Assembly: GCA_041441555.1 (NCBI GenBank)
Contig: JASDSW010000031.1
Coordinates: forward strand, 1-64,000
Direction: 5' to 3'
DNA: 64,000 bases
DNA from: Pseudaeromonas sp041441555
GTDB lineage: Bacteria; Pseudomonadota; Gammaproteobacteria; Enterobacterales; Aeromonadaceae
Shown: positions 36,269-46,791 of the stretch, in pieces
How the letters are laid out: each line of letters opens with the position of its first letter
How positions within the stretch are numbered: the stretch's first letter is position 1
Made by a program: the position numbers and the translations under genes
The notes under the pieces: generated by a model
Database searches by the model: none
Told to the model about the DNA's origin: nothing
Seen by the model: only the letters and a program-made list of their open reading frames with translations

Positions 36269-37558
36269 TTAACGTTCGCTCATGGGACCGACATGACGGG
36301 TTGGGGCGCCGGTGTAGAGCTGACGGGGGCGCCCAATCTTGCTGGAGGGGTCGGATTGCATCTCCATCCAGTGGGAGATCCAGCCGATGGTCCGGGCCAG
36401 GGCGAAGATGACGGTGAACATCGAGGTCGGAATACCGATGGCGTTGAGGATGATCCCGGAGTAGAAGTCGACGTTCGGGTAGAGCTTCTTGTCGACGAAG
36501 TAGGGATCGGAGAGCGCAATGCGCTCCAGCTCCATGGCCACATCCAGCAACGGGTGATCGGTGACGTTCAGCTCGTGCAGCACCTCGTGGCAGGTATCGC
36601 GCATGACGGTGGCGCGCGGATCATAGTTCTTGTAGACCCGGTGGCCGAAGCCCATCAGGCGGAACGGATCGTTCTTGTCCTTGGCGCGCTCCACAAAGTG
36701 CGGGATGCGCTCCACCGAGCCGATCTCCTGCAGCATCTTCAGGCAGGCCTCATTGGCGCCACCGTGGGCCGGTCCCCACAAGGAGGCGATACCGGCAGCG
36801 ATACAGGCAAATGGGTTGGCGCCGGAGGAGCCAGCCAGACGCACGCTGGAGGTGGAGGCGTTCTGCTCGTGGTCGGCATGCAGGATGAAGATGCGATCCA
36901 TGGCCCGCTCGATGACCGGGTTGACCTTGTACTCTTCGCACGGGACGGCAAACATCATGTGCAGGAAGTTGCCGGCATAGCTCAGATCGTTGCGCGGATA
37001 GATAAACGGCTGACCGATAGAGTACTTGTAAGACATGGCCGCCAGGGTGGGCATCTTGGCAATCAGGCGAATGGCGGCCAGCTGGCGGTGTTGCGGGTTA
37101 TTGATGTCCAGGGAGTCGTGATAGAAGGCGGAGAGCGCGCCGGCGACCCCGCACATGACGGCCATCGGGTGCGAGTCGCGACGGAAGGCCTTGAACAGCG
37201 AAGTCATCTGTTCATGCACCATGGTGTGGCGCGTCACGTGGGTACAGAAATTGGTGTATTGCTCCTGATTGGGCAGCTCCCCGGTCAGCAGCAGATGGCA
37301 GACCTGCATGTAGTCCGCATCCAGCGCCAGATCGGCGATGGGATAACCACGGTGCAACAGGATGCCGTTGTCACCATCGATGTAGGTGATCTTGGATTCG
37401 CACGAGGCGGTGGAGAGAAAGCCAGGATCATAGGTGAAATAGCCATGGGCGCCGAGAGCTCGTACATCGATGACCTCAGGTCCCTCAGTCCCCACCAGAA
37501 TCGGCAGTTCGATGGGGGTACAGCCCGGAATATGTAGGGTGGCTACCTTGTCAGCCAT
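36269..37558 (-). CDS. gltA: Citrate synthase (type II)
   Basis: 429-residue enzyme that condenses acetyl-CoA with oxaloacetate at the entry of the TCA cycle. Catalytic elements: HADHEQNASTSSVRLAGS (active His), MGFGHRVYKNYDPRA (active His and Arg) and NVDFYSGIIL (catalytic Asp). The extended N-terminus and length fit the NADH-inhibited hexameric type of Gram-negative bacteria. AAGGAG precedes the ATG. It faces sucA with about 600 bases between the starts. In E. coli and, as I recall, Aeromonas, sdhCDAB stands in that place. Confidence 0.97.
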   Translation of the reverse strand: MADKVATLHIPGCTPIELPILVGTEGPEVIDVRALGAHGYFTYDPGFLSTASCESKITYIDGDNGILLHRGYPIADLALDADYMQVCHLLLTGELPNQEQYTNFCTHVTRHTMVHEQMTSLFKAFRRDSHPMAVMCGVAGALSAFYHDSLDINNPQHRQLAAIRLIAKMPTLAAMSYKYSIGQPFIYPRNDLSYAGNFLHMMFAVPCEEYKVNPVIERAMDRIFILHADHEQNASTSSVRLAGSSGANPFACIAAGIASLWGPAHGGANEACLKMLQEIGSVERIPHFVERAKDKNDPFRLMGFGHRVYKNYDPRATVMRDTCHEVLHELNVTDHPLLDVAMELERIALSDPYFVDKKLYPNVDFYSGIILNAIGIPTSMFTVIFALARTIGWISHWMEMQSDPSSKIGRPRQLYTGAPTRHVGPMSER

Positions 37559-37652
37559 AGCACTTCTCCTTTGCTTGAAATTGCGGCGAGTCCTGGTCCA
37601 TACAACCTTGATGCACCACCAGATGCAAAAAGACAGGCTCAGATGTGCAGTA

Positions 37653-37680
37653 TTTGTATCAGATGAGGGGGGCTTGTCAA
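37653..37680 (-). promoter_or_regulatory. Candidate gltA promoter
   Basis: TTGACA (37680-37675, perfect -35) and TACAAA (37658-37653) on the minus strand with a 16-base spacer, about 95 bases upstream of the gltA ATG. Confidence 0.55.
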
Positions 37681-38155
37681 TTTAACTGGTCGCGTCTGCT
37701 GAATTAGTGATCAGGGACTGGGATCTGGCTTGGATAATCGATGTTTCCGGTTTGTTGTCTGTTTGTCATGCAATTGGGGCGCTGGATATACTCGATGGCA
37801 CCGCGTGATGGCGACTGTCTTGTGTGGAAAATAAGGGGATGTCACCCGTTCTGTGAAGATGGTGTGGTGAATTGTTCACTTCGCCGGATGAGCCGCTGTT
37901 GCCCTGTCGCGCACTGGTATTATCTCTGGTGGTAGGCCTGTGGTTGTATTGTTGTATGATTCAGACATCTATTGCGAACAGCCGATATTTTCTGGATCAT
38001 GCGCCGCAGTTTCTCGCCGGGTTTGTTCGCACACTAAAAAATCAGCGCCATGCTTGTGTTGCGCGCGGAAGGTGCCGGCATAGCGCCTGTCCTGGAGATG
38101 CGGAGCCTAGGTTCCCTCTCCGGGGGTCACCCTCGGATCGGAAGAAGGAAGCAGC
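37681..38155 (+). promoter_or_regulatory. Long leader/control region upstream of sucA, no gene seen
   Basis: About 475 bases without a credible gene. A palindrome GTGAA-TTG-TTCAC lies at 37867-37879; it resembles a regulator site, but the spacing is one short of CRP. TATGAT at 37955-37960 is a possible -10. No remnant of sdhC or sdhB was recognised. GGAAG precedes the sucA ATG. Confidence 0.35.
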
Positions 38156-40954
38156 ATGCAGACAAGCCAAATCACCGCCTGGATCGACTCATCCCATCTG
38201 GCTGGCGCCAATGCGAGCTACATAGAAGACCTTTACGAATCCTTTTTGCAGGATCCAACCTCGGTCAGCCCCGAGTGGCGGCAGCATTTTGCCGAGCTCA
38301 ATGCCGGAGCCGAGGAGCCCTCGCACGCTCAGGTCCGTGAACATTTCCGTCAACTGGCGATGGCCGGCCACGGCCGTCAATCCATGGTCGAGGTCAAGAC
38401 CGATATCCGCCAGATCCGGGTGCTGCAACTGATCAATGCCTATCGCAGCTGCGGCCATCAGATCGCCAATCTCGATCCATTGGGGCTGTGGCAGCGGCCC
38501 GCCGTCACCGAGCTGGATCCTGCTTTCTACGAGTTGAGCGAAGGGGATCTGGATACCCGCTTCAACGTCGGCTCCTACATGGGCGGGTTGCCAACCATGA
38601 CGCTACGCGATCTGCTCGCCTCCTTGCAGAAGAGCTACTGCGCGACCATCGGCGCCGAATATATGCATATCAACTCCATTGAGGAGAAGCGTTGGATCCA
38701 GGCGCGACTGGAGTCGGCCGAGGGGCAGGCGTCGTTGTCGGCTCAGGAACGGCGGCAGATCTTGCAGGAGCTGACGGCTGCCGAAGGGCTGGAGCGCTAC
38801 CTGGGGGCCAAGTTCCCGGGGGCCAAGCGTTTCTCGCTGGAGGGGGGCGACATGCTGATCCCCATGATCAAGACGCTGCTGCGCGAGGCGGGCAAGAGCG
38901 GTACCCGGGAGGCGGTGATCGGCATGGCGCACCGCGGGCGGCTGAACATGCTGATCAACGTGCTGGGCAAGCGTTCGCAGGAGCTGTTTGATCAGTTTGC
39001 CGGCAAGCATGGGGAGTCCTGGGGTACCGGCGATGTCAAATATCATCAGGGTTTCTCCTCGGACTTTGCCACCGAGGGGGGCGATCTGCATCTGGCACTG
39101 GCCTTTAACCCCTCCCATCTGGAGATCGTCAATCCGGTGGTGGTCGGCTCGGTACGGGCTCGCCTGGATCGCTTGGGCGACCCGACTGGGCTGAAGGTGC
39201 TGCCCATCACCATCCATGGCGATTCGGCGATGGCCGGGCAGGGGGTGGTGGCCGAAACCTTCAACATGTCACAGACGCGAGCCTTCGGGGTCGGCGGCAC
39301 CATCCGTCTGGTGATCAACAACCAGATCGGCTTTACCACCGCCAATCCGCAGGATACCCGCTCCACCCTCTACTGCACCGATGTCGCCAAGATGGTTCAG
39401 GCTCCCATCTTCCACGTCAACGGCGATGATCCGGAGGCGGTGATTTTCGTGACCCGGTTGGCATTGGAGTTTCGCAACACCTTCCACCGCGATGTGGTCA
39501 TCGATCTGGTTTGCTATCGGCGCAATGGCCATAACGAGGCGGATGAGCCGACCGCTACTCAACCCCTGATGTATCAGAAGATCCGCCAGCATCCGACCAC
39601 GCGGCAGATCTATGGTGAACGTCTGGCCTACAGCGGCGTGCTGACCGAAGCCGAGGTGGAGCAGCTGGTGCTCGATTACCGCAGTGCGCTGGATCGCGGT
39701 GAGTGTGTGGTGCCCGAGTGGCGACCGCTGGGGCCGCAATACCAGAACTGGAATGACTATCTGGGCCATGATTGGGACATCGACTACGACTCCAGCTATG
39801 GCTATGGCGAGTTGCAGCGGCTGGGCGAGCTCATCTGCCGCTACCCGTCAGGCCACGAACTGCAGCGCCAGGTGCAGAAGATCTACGACGATCGCCTGTT
39901 GATGAGTCGGGGTGAAAAACGGGTCGATTGGGGATTTGCCGAGAATCTAGCTTATGCCACTCTGATCCAGGCCGGCTATCGGGTCCGTTTGACCGGGCAG
40001 GATTCCGGCCGCGGCACCTTCTTCCACCGCCATGCGGTGTTGCACAGTCAACTCGATGCCAGCACCCATATTCCGTTGCAGCATCTGAGTGCCGAGCAGG
40101 CACCATTTGAAGTATTCGACTCGGTGCTCTCGGAGGAGTCGGTACTTGCCTTCGAATATGGATACGCCACCGCCGCTCCCGAAGGGTTGACCATCTGGGA
40201 GGCGCAGTTTGGTGATTTTGCCAATGGCGCCCAGGTGGTGATCGATCAGTTCATCTCGTCGGGCGAACAAAAGTGGGGGCGCCTCTGTGGCCTGACCCTG
40301 TTCCTGCCCCACGGCTACGAAGGGCAGGGGCCTGAGCACTCGTCGGCCCGCCCCGAGCGCTACCTGCAACTGTGTGCCCAGCACAACATGCAGATCTGTG
40401 TGCCGACCACCCCAGCTCAGGTATTCCATATGTTGCGCCGCCAGATGGTGCGGCCGATGCGGCGTCCTCTGGTGGTCTTTACGCCTAAGTCCCTGCTGCG
40501 TCACCCGCTGGCGGTCTCAACCCTCGATGAGCTGGCTCAGGGGCGTTTTCAAAATGTCATCGGCGAGCAGGATGAGCATCAGCCCGAGGCCATTACCCGG
40601 GTCGTGCTCTGTTCGGGCAAGGTCTATTACGATCTGCTGGAGGCGCGGCGCAAACACGAGCTGCGACACATAGCCCTGGTGCGCATCGAACAGCTTTACC
40701 CATTCCCGCACCAGGAGCTGGCCGCCGTGCTGGCCCCCTTCCACCAGTTGGCCGAGGTGGTCTGGTGTCAGGAGGAGCCACAGAATCAGGGAGCCTGGTA
40801 TTGCAGCCAGCATCACTTTCGTGATGCGCTGCCGGCAGGCGTCGGTCTGCGTTATGCCGGCCGTCCGGCTTCGGCGTCACCGGCCGTGGGGTATATCTCG
40901 TTGCATCTGAAGCAGCAGAAGTTGCTGGTTGAAGAGGCGCTAGGACTGGTTTGA
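38156..40954 (+). CDS. sucA: 2-oxoglutarate dehydrogenase E1 subunit
   Basis: 932-residue thiamine-diphosphate enzyme that decarboxylates 2-oxoglutarate and transfers the succinyl group to the lipoyl arm of SucB. N-terminal helix for E2 binding (SHLAGANASYIEDLYESFL), ThDP domain with EGGDMLIPMIKTLL, MAHRGRLNMLINVLGK, HGDSAMAGQGVVAE, NNQIGFTT and YRRNGHNEADEP, then the transketolase-like C-terminal domain (GYEGQGPEHSSARPER). Length matches E. coli SucA (933). It is the first gene of sucABCD. Confidence 0.97.
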   Translation: MQTSQITAWIDSSHLAGANASYIEDLYESFLQDPTSVSPEWRQHFAELNAGAEEPSHAQVREHFRQLAMAGHGRQSMVEVKTDIRQIRVLQLINAYRSCGHQIANLDPLGLWQRPAVTELDPAFYELSEGDLDTRFNVGSYMGGLPTMTLRDLLASLQKSYCATIGAEYMHINSIEEKRWIQARLESAEGQASLSAQERRQILQELTAAEGLERYLGAKFPGAKRFSLEGGDMLIPMIKTLLREAGKSGTREAVIGMAHRGRLNMLINVLGKRSQELFDQFAGKHGESWGTGDVKYHQGFSSDFATEGGDLHLALAFNPSHLEIVNPVVVGSVRARLDRLGDPTGLKVLPITIHGDSAMAGQGVVAETFNMSQTRAFGVGGTIRLVINNQIGFTTANPQDTRSTLYCTDVAKMVQAPIFHVNGDDPEAVIFVTRLALEFRNTFHRDVVIDLVCYRRNGHNEADEPTATQPLMYQKIRQHPTTRQIYGERLAYSGVLTEAEVEQLVLDYRSALDRGECVVPEWRPLGPQYQNWNDYLGHDWDIDYDSSYGYGELQRLGELICRYPSGHELQRQVQKIYDDRLLMSRGEKRVDWGFAENLAYATLIQAGYRVRLTGQDSGRGTFFHRHAVLHSQLDASTHIPLQHLSAEQAPFEVFDSVLSEESVLAFEYGYATAAPEGLTIWEAQFGDFANGAQVVIDQFISSGEQKWGRLCGLTLFLPHGYEGQGPEHSSARPERYLQLCAQHNMQICVPTTPAQVFHMLRRQMVRPMRRPLVVFTPKSLLRHPLAVSTLDELAQGRFQNVIGEQDEHQPEAITRVVLCSGKVYYDLLEARRKHELRHIALVRIEQLYPFPHQELAAVLAPFHQLAEVVWCQEEPQNQGAWYCSQHHFRDALPAGVGLRYAGRPASASPAVGYISLHLKQQKLLVEEALGLV

Positions 40955-41023
40955 GAGCCGCAGACTGGCGGCCCTGCCTCCCGAAGGCCGCAGAACTGCC
41001 GAAATAGACAAGGATAAGTAGCT

Positions 41024-42205
41024 ATGACCATTGAGATCCGTGTTCCTGAACTGCCAGAATCGGTCGCCGATGCCACCGTGGGCAATTGGCATAAGAGCCC
41101 CGGCGAGTCGGTCAAGGCCGGCGAGTCGCTAGTCGATATCGAGACGGACAAGGTCGTGTTGGAGGTGCCAGCACCGACCGATGGCGTGTTGACCCGGATC
41201 CTGGTTGAACGGGGGAACCGAGTCTTGGCGCGCCAACTGTTGGCGGAGCTGCAAGCCGGCGTGGCAACGACCACCGACAGTGGCAAGGATGCCGACATCC
41301 TGACCCCGTCGGTGCGACGCTTGCTGGCGGAGCAGGGGGTGGATCCGTCTCAGTTGGTGGGAACCGGCAAAGGAGGGCGTATCACCCGCGAGGATATTCA
41401 GCGTCATCTGGAGCAGGCTCCGGTCGTCGCTCCCCAAGGGGTGGCCAAGAGCGCCCCTGCCGAGCTCAAGGTGGTTGCCGAGGAGCATCCGGCTCTCCCG
41501 GTAGGGCGTGAGGAGAAGCGGGTCCCCATGAGCCGGCTGCGGCAGCGGGTGGCCGAGCGGCTGCTGGAGGCCAAAAACAGCACCGCCATGCTGACCACCT
41601 TCAATGAGGTCAACATGAAACCCATCATGGATATCCGTACCGGCTATCAGGAGCGGTTTGAGAAGCGGCACAACATCAAACTGGGCTTCATGTCGTTCTA
41701 CGTGCGCGCGGTGACCGAGGCGCTAAAACGCTACCCGATCATCAATGCCTCCATCGATGGCACGGATATCGTCTACCACAACTATTTTGACATCAGTATC
41801 GCGGTGGCCACCGAGCGAGGTTTGGTGACGCCGGTACTGCGCGATTGCGATACCTTGTCGCTGGCCGATATCGAGCGCGGGATTAAGTCGTTGGCGGATA
41901 AGGCGCGGGATGGTAAGTTGACGGTGGATGATCTTTCCGGTGGCAATTTTACCATCACCAATGGCGGCGTATTCGGCTCTTTGATGTCGACGCCCATCAT
42001 CAATCCGCCACAGAGCGCCATCCTGGGGATGCACAAGGTCCAGGAGCGGCCCATGGCGGTAGCCGGGCAGGTGGTGATACTGCCGATGATGTATCTGGCG
42101 CTCTCCTACGACCATCGCATCGTCGATGGCCGGGATTCGGTGGGCTTTCTGGTAACAGTCAAGGAGTTACTCGAAGACCCAACCCGCCTGCTACTGGACA
42201 TCTAA
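41024..42205 (+). CDS. sucB: 2-oxoglutarate dehydrogenase E2, dihydrolipoyl succinyltransferase
   Basis: 393-residue core of the 2-oxoglutarate dehydrogenase complex. Domains in order: lipoyl domain with the modified Lys in DIETDKVVLEVP (about residue 43), peripheral-subunit-binding domain (LTPSVRRLLAEQGVDPSQL, about 90-125), and catalytic domain with FTITNGGVFGSLMSTPIINP and the active His in SYDHRIVDGRDSVGFL. It lies 69 bases after sucA and is separated from sucC by a hairpin. Confidence 0.97.
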   Translation: MTIEIRVPELPESVADATVGNWHKSPGESVKAGESLVDIETDKVVLEVPAPTDGVLTRILVERGNRVLARQLLAELQAGVATTTDSGKDADILTPSVRRLLAEQGVDPSQLVGTGKGGRITREDIQRHLEQAPVVAPQGVAKSAPAELKVVAEEHPALPVGREEKRVPMSRLRQRVAERLLEAKNSTAMLTTFNEVNMKPIMDIRTGYQERFEKRHNIKLGFMSFYVRAVTEALKRYPIINASIDGTDIVYHNYFDISIAVATERGLVTPVLRDCDTLSLADIERGIKSLADKARDGKLTVDDLSGGNFTITNGGVFGSLMSTPIINPPQSAILGMHKVQERPMAVAGQVVILPMMYLALSYDHRIVDGRDSVGFLVTVKELLEDPTRLLLDI

Positions 42206-42214
42206 TATTCATCA

Positions 42215-42233
42215 CCGGCGCCTTGGGCGCCGG
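42215..42233 (+). other. GC-rich hairpin between sucB and sucC
   Basis: Perfect 8 bp stem CCGGCGCC / GGCGCCGG with a 3-base loop, within the 53-base sucB-sucC spacer. No T run follows (AATTTCAC). It may shape differential expression or RNA processing of sucAB and sucCD rather than stop transcription. Confidence 0.6.
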
Positions 42234-42258
42234 AATTTCACAACAGGGATTGAGTGTC

Positions 42259-43428
42259 ATGAATTTGCATGAGTATCAGGCAAAGCAGTTATTTGCCGAA
42301 TTTGGACTGCCGGTGCCAGCCGGTGTGGCCTGCTCGACCGCTCAGGAGGCCGTCGAGGCAACGACGACCCTGGGCCAGGAGAAGTGGGTCGTCAAATGCC
42401 AGGTTCACGCCGGCGGCCGCGGCAAGGCGGGCGGCGTCAAGGTGGCGACCAGCAAGGAAGAGGTGCGCGCCTTTGCCGAACAGTGGCTGGGTAAGAACCT
42501 GGTCACCTATCAGACCGATGCCAAGGGGCAGCCGGTCAACAAAATTCTGGTTGAAAGCTGCAGCGGCATCGCCAAAGAACTCTATCTGGGCGCCGTCGTC
42601 GATCGCTCCTCCCGCCGCGTAGTCTTCATGGCTTCCACCGAAGGCGGCATGGAGATCGAGAAGGTCGCCCATGAGACGCCGGAGCTGATCCACAAGGCGG
42701 TGCTGGATCCGCTGACCGGCCCGCAGCCCTACCAGGCGCGCGAGCTGGGCTTCAAACTGGGGCTCGATGCCAACCAGCTCAAGCAGTTCACCGCCATCTT
42801 CATGGGGCTGGGCAAGATGTTTGTCACCCATGATCTCTCCTTGCTGGAGATCAACCCGCTGGTGATCACCACCGAAGGGAATCTGCTCTGCCTGGATGGC
42901 AAGATCAACATCGACTCCAACGCCCTCTATCGCCAGCCCAAGCTGCGGGCGATGCACGATGTGAGCCAGGAAGATGAACGCGAAGCGCACGCCGCCGAGT
43001 GGGATCTCAACTATGTGGCGCTTGATGGCAATATCGGCTGCATGGTCAACGGTGCCGGTCTGGCGATGGGTACCATGGACATCATCAAGCACCACGGTGG
43101 TCAACCGGCCAACTTCCTCGATGTCGGCGGTGGGGCCACCAAGGAGCGGGTCACCGAGGCCTTCAAGATCATCCTCTCCGATGACAAGGTCAAGGCGGTG
43201 CTGGTCAACATCTTCGGCGGTATCGTTCGCTGCGATCTGATCGCCGATGGTGTCATCGGTGCGGTGGCCGAGGTGGGGGTCAAGGTTCCCGTGGTGGTGC
43301 GTCTGGAGGGCAACAATGCCGAGTTGGGCTCTGAGCGTCTGGCGCAGAGCGGGTTGAATATTATTGCCGCCAAGAGTCTGACCGATGCGGCGGTGCAAGT
43401 GGTGAAGGCAGCGGAGGCCGTGGCATGA
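42259..43428 (+). CDS. sucC: Succinyl-CoA synthetase beta subunit
   Basis: 389-residue ATP-grasp subunit of succinyl-CoA synthetase, which makes ATP or GTP from succinyl-CoA. Start MNLHEYQAKQLFAEFGLPVP is typical; VKCQVHAGGRGKAGGVK, LYLGAVVDRSSRRVVFMAS, LEINPLVIT and NIFGGIVRCD follow. The ATG at 42259 fits the family start; the frame is open 12 codons further up. It overlaps sucD by 4 bases. Confidence 0.97.
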   Translation: MNLHEYQAKQLFAEFGLPVPAGVACSTAQEAVEATTTLGQEKWVVKCQVHAGGRGKAGGVKVATSKEEVRAFAEQWLGKNLVTYQTDAKGQPVNKILVESCSGIAKELYLGAVVDRSSRRVVFMASTEGGMEIEKVAHETPELIHKAVLDPLTGPQPYQARELGFKLGLDANQLKQFTAIFMGLGKMFVTHDLSLLEINPLVITTEGNLLCLDGKINIDSNALYRQPKLRAMHDVSQEDEREAHAAEWDLNYVALDGNIGCMVNGAGLAMGTMDIIKHHGGQPANFLDVGGGATKERVTEAFKIILSDDKVKAVLVNIFGGIVRCDLIADGVIGAVAEVGVKVPVVVRLEGNNAELGSERLAQSGLNIIAAKSLTDAAVQVVKAAEAVA

Positions 43429-44297
43429 GTATCCTGATCAACAAAGACACCAAGGTGATCTGCCAAGGCTTCACCGGCTCTCAGGGAACTTTCCACTCCG
43501 AGCAGTCCATCGCCTATGGTACCCAGATGGTCGGCGGGGTTTCGCCGGGCAAGGGGGGCTCAACCCATCTGGGGTTGCCGGTGTTCAACACCGTGCGTGA
43601 GGCCGTGCAGGCCACCGGGGCTACGGCCTCCGTCATCTATGTGCCGGCTCCCTTCTGCAAGGATGCCATCCTCGAGGCGATCGACGCGGGCATCCAGCTC
43701 ATCGTCTGCATCACCGAGGGCATTCCGACTCTCGACATGCTGCAGGTCAAGTGCAAGCTCGAAGAGACTGGCGTCTGGATGATTGGTCCGAACTGTCCTG
43801 GGATCATCACCCCGGGCGAGTGCAAGATCGGCATCATGCCGGGTCACATTCACCTACCCGGCAAGGTGGGGATTGTCTCGCGCTCCGGTACCCTGACCTA
43901 TGAAGCGGTCAAGCAGACCACGGATGCCGGTTTTGGTCAGACCACCTGTGTCGGCATCGGTGGCGATCCCATTCCAGGCTCCAACTTCATCGACATCCTG
44001 GCTGAGTTCCAGAACGATCCGCAGACCGAGGCCATCGTCATGATCGGTGAGATCGGCGGCACCGCCGAGGAGGAGGCTGCGGCCTTCATCAAGGCCCATG
44101 TCACCAAGCCGGTGGTCTCCTACATTGCGGGCGTCACGGCGCCAGCGGGCAAGCGGATGGGTCATGCCGGTGCCATCATCGCCGGTGGCAAGGGTACCGC
44201 GGTGGAAAAATATGCTGCGCTCGAAGCTGCCGGAGTCAAGACGGTGCGCTCGCTGGCCGATATCGGCGTGGCTCTCCAAGAGGTCACCGGCTGGTAA
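43425..44297 (+). CDS. sucD: Succinyl-CoA synthetase alpha subunit
   Basis: 290-residue subunit that carries the phosphohistidine. CoA-binding Rossmann part GFTGSQGTFHSEQ and GGVSPGKGGSTHLGLPVF, IGPNCPGIITPGECKIGIMP, and the active His in AGKRMGHAGAIIAGGKGTA. ATGA overlap with sucC gives equal production. A strong terminator follows 22 bases after the stop. Confidence 0.97.
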   Translation: MSILINKDTKVICQGFTGSQGTFHSEQSIAYGTQMVGGVSPGKGGSTHLGLPVFNTVREAVQATGATASVIYVPAPFCKDAILEAIDAGIQLIVCITEGIPTLDMLQVKCKLEETGVWMIGPNCPGIITPGECKIGIMPGHIHLPGKVGIVSRSGTLTYEAVKQTTDAGFGQTTCVGIGGDPIPGSNFIDILAEFQNDPQTEAIVMIGEIGGTAEEEAAAFIKAHVTKPVVSYIAGVTAPAGKRMGHAGAIIAGGKGTAVEKYAALEAAGVKTVRSLADIGVALQEVTGW

Positions 44298-44318
44298 TGA
44301 GCTGCTAACCGGTGATGC

Positions 44319-44350
44319 AACGCCGCCTTCGGGCGGCGTTGTCGTTTTTG
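44319..44350 (+). terminator. Intrinsic terminator of sucABCD
   Basis: Perfect 10 bp stem CAACGCCGCC / GGCGGCGTTG with a TTCG tetraloop, then TCGTTTTT. Confidence 0.93.
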
Positions 44351-44359
44351 GCCCCCTGA

Positions 44360-44391
44360 AAATAAACAAGCCAGCTCGAAGGCTGGCTTGT
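44360..44391 (-). terminator. Intrinsic terminator of asnS
   Basis: 9 bp stem CAAGCCAGC / GCTGGCTTG (44368-44376, 44383-44391), followed on the minus strand by TTTATTTTC. It lies 26 bases after the asnS stop. Confidence 0.85.
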
Positions 44392-44416
44392 CGTATCTAG
44401 ATGCTTGAGACAGAGA

Positions 44417-45817
<1,401 letters not shown>

Positions 45818-45937
45818 CTGATTAACTTCTCCAACTTATTGTCATTCCGGACTCCTAGCCCGGTTTTTCGATCGCATCATCTTACCCGCGCCGAGTCAGG
45901 ACTCAAGCAAAAGATGGGCGACGCGACTGGCTCGGCG

Positions 45938-46690
45938 TCAGCAGGGTGGTATGGGGGGCTGAGGGGGGCAGACGGGAGGCTCCAGGCTGTCCATCAGGTG
46001 ATTAAAGTTTTCACTCAGGCGTCCGAGCTCATCGTTGCGCTCCACCGGCAGACGAATGGTGCGATCCCCCAGATCGGTGGCGCGCTCCATGGCCAGCGAG
46101 ATGCGTTGCAGCGGCCCGACAATCTGCCGGCGGATGATGTAGAGCGCCAGCAGCAGACCGGCGCCAAAAAACAGGCTCAGCAGTAGGGCGGTGGTCAGCA
46201 GATCGGTTTCGATCTGGGCGAGGGCCGGTGTCAGATCGTAGTGCAGACGAATGCGCGCGATCTGCCGCCCCTGAGCTGGTTGACAGGCGTCGCAGGGGGG
46301 CAGCAGGCGGTCATCGACGAGCCAGGATTGCTCCAGCACCAAAATGGTGGCCTTGCCTCGTTCCAGCAGACGCATGGTCGGATGCACGCCCTGGTATGGT
46401 TCGTGGGGGGCGGCTGATTCACCGCTGGCTCGATCCAGTTGCAGATCCAACACCTGCTCATGGCTCAGGATGCGTTGCCGCAGTGCCTCATGGGCTGGCA
46501 CGAGCTGTTCCGGCGGCAGGTTATCGATCCCTTCACCATAGGCTTGCAGCAGCTGCTGGGCCTGGGTGCCGTGCATGGCCAGCGCCATCTGCCGTTCACG
46601 ATAAGCCTGGTGGGCCGTGATGCCGATTAGCACGGATGAAAAGATGAGCAGCAGGACAAAACAGACTTTGCCTGCGATCGAGATGCGCAT
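45938..46690 (-). CDS. Two-helix membrane protein ending after a HAMP domain
   Basis: 250-residue inner-membrane protein with the layout of a sensor: first membrane helix (VCFVLLLIFSSVLIGITAHQ), a periplasmic domain (about 35-165) with a CDAC pair, second helix (ALLLSLFFGAGLLLALYII) and a HAMP domain (about 190-240, GPLQRISLAMERATDLGDR). It then stops with a Pro/Cys-rich tail and no output domain. Only about 120 bases separate its end from asnS, so no lost kinase or cyclase part lies downstream. The ATG at 46690 has AGGA upstream. It may act as a partner of another receptor; the function is unknown. Confidence 0.75.
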   Translation of the reverse strand: MRISIAGKVCFVLLLIFSSVLIGITAHQAYRERQMALAMHGTQAQQLLQAYGEGIDNLPPEQLVPAHEALRQRILSHEQVLDLQLDRASGESAAPHEPYQGVHPTMRLLERGKATILVLEQSWLVDDRLLPPCDACQPAQGRQIARIRLHYDLTPALAQIETDLLTTALLLSLFFGAGLLLALYIIRRQIVGPLQRISLAMERATDLGDRTIRLPVERNDELGRLSENFNHLMDSLEPPVCPPQPPIPPC

Positions 46691-46791
46691 CGGGTGATCC
46701 TGTATCGATGGGGGTTTCCGCAATGAGGTGAGATTATACCCCAAAGCGGATCCCGGTGGAGAGTGGTTCGCGGTCCGTGCGCTGAGCCGCG

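Noticed and set aside
37867..37879. Palindrome GTGAA-TTG-TTCAC as a CRP site upstream of sucA
   Set aside because: CRP half-sites need a 6-base spacer; here the corresponding spacing is one base short. Kept only as an unnamed palindrome.
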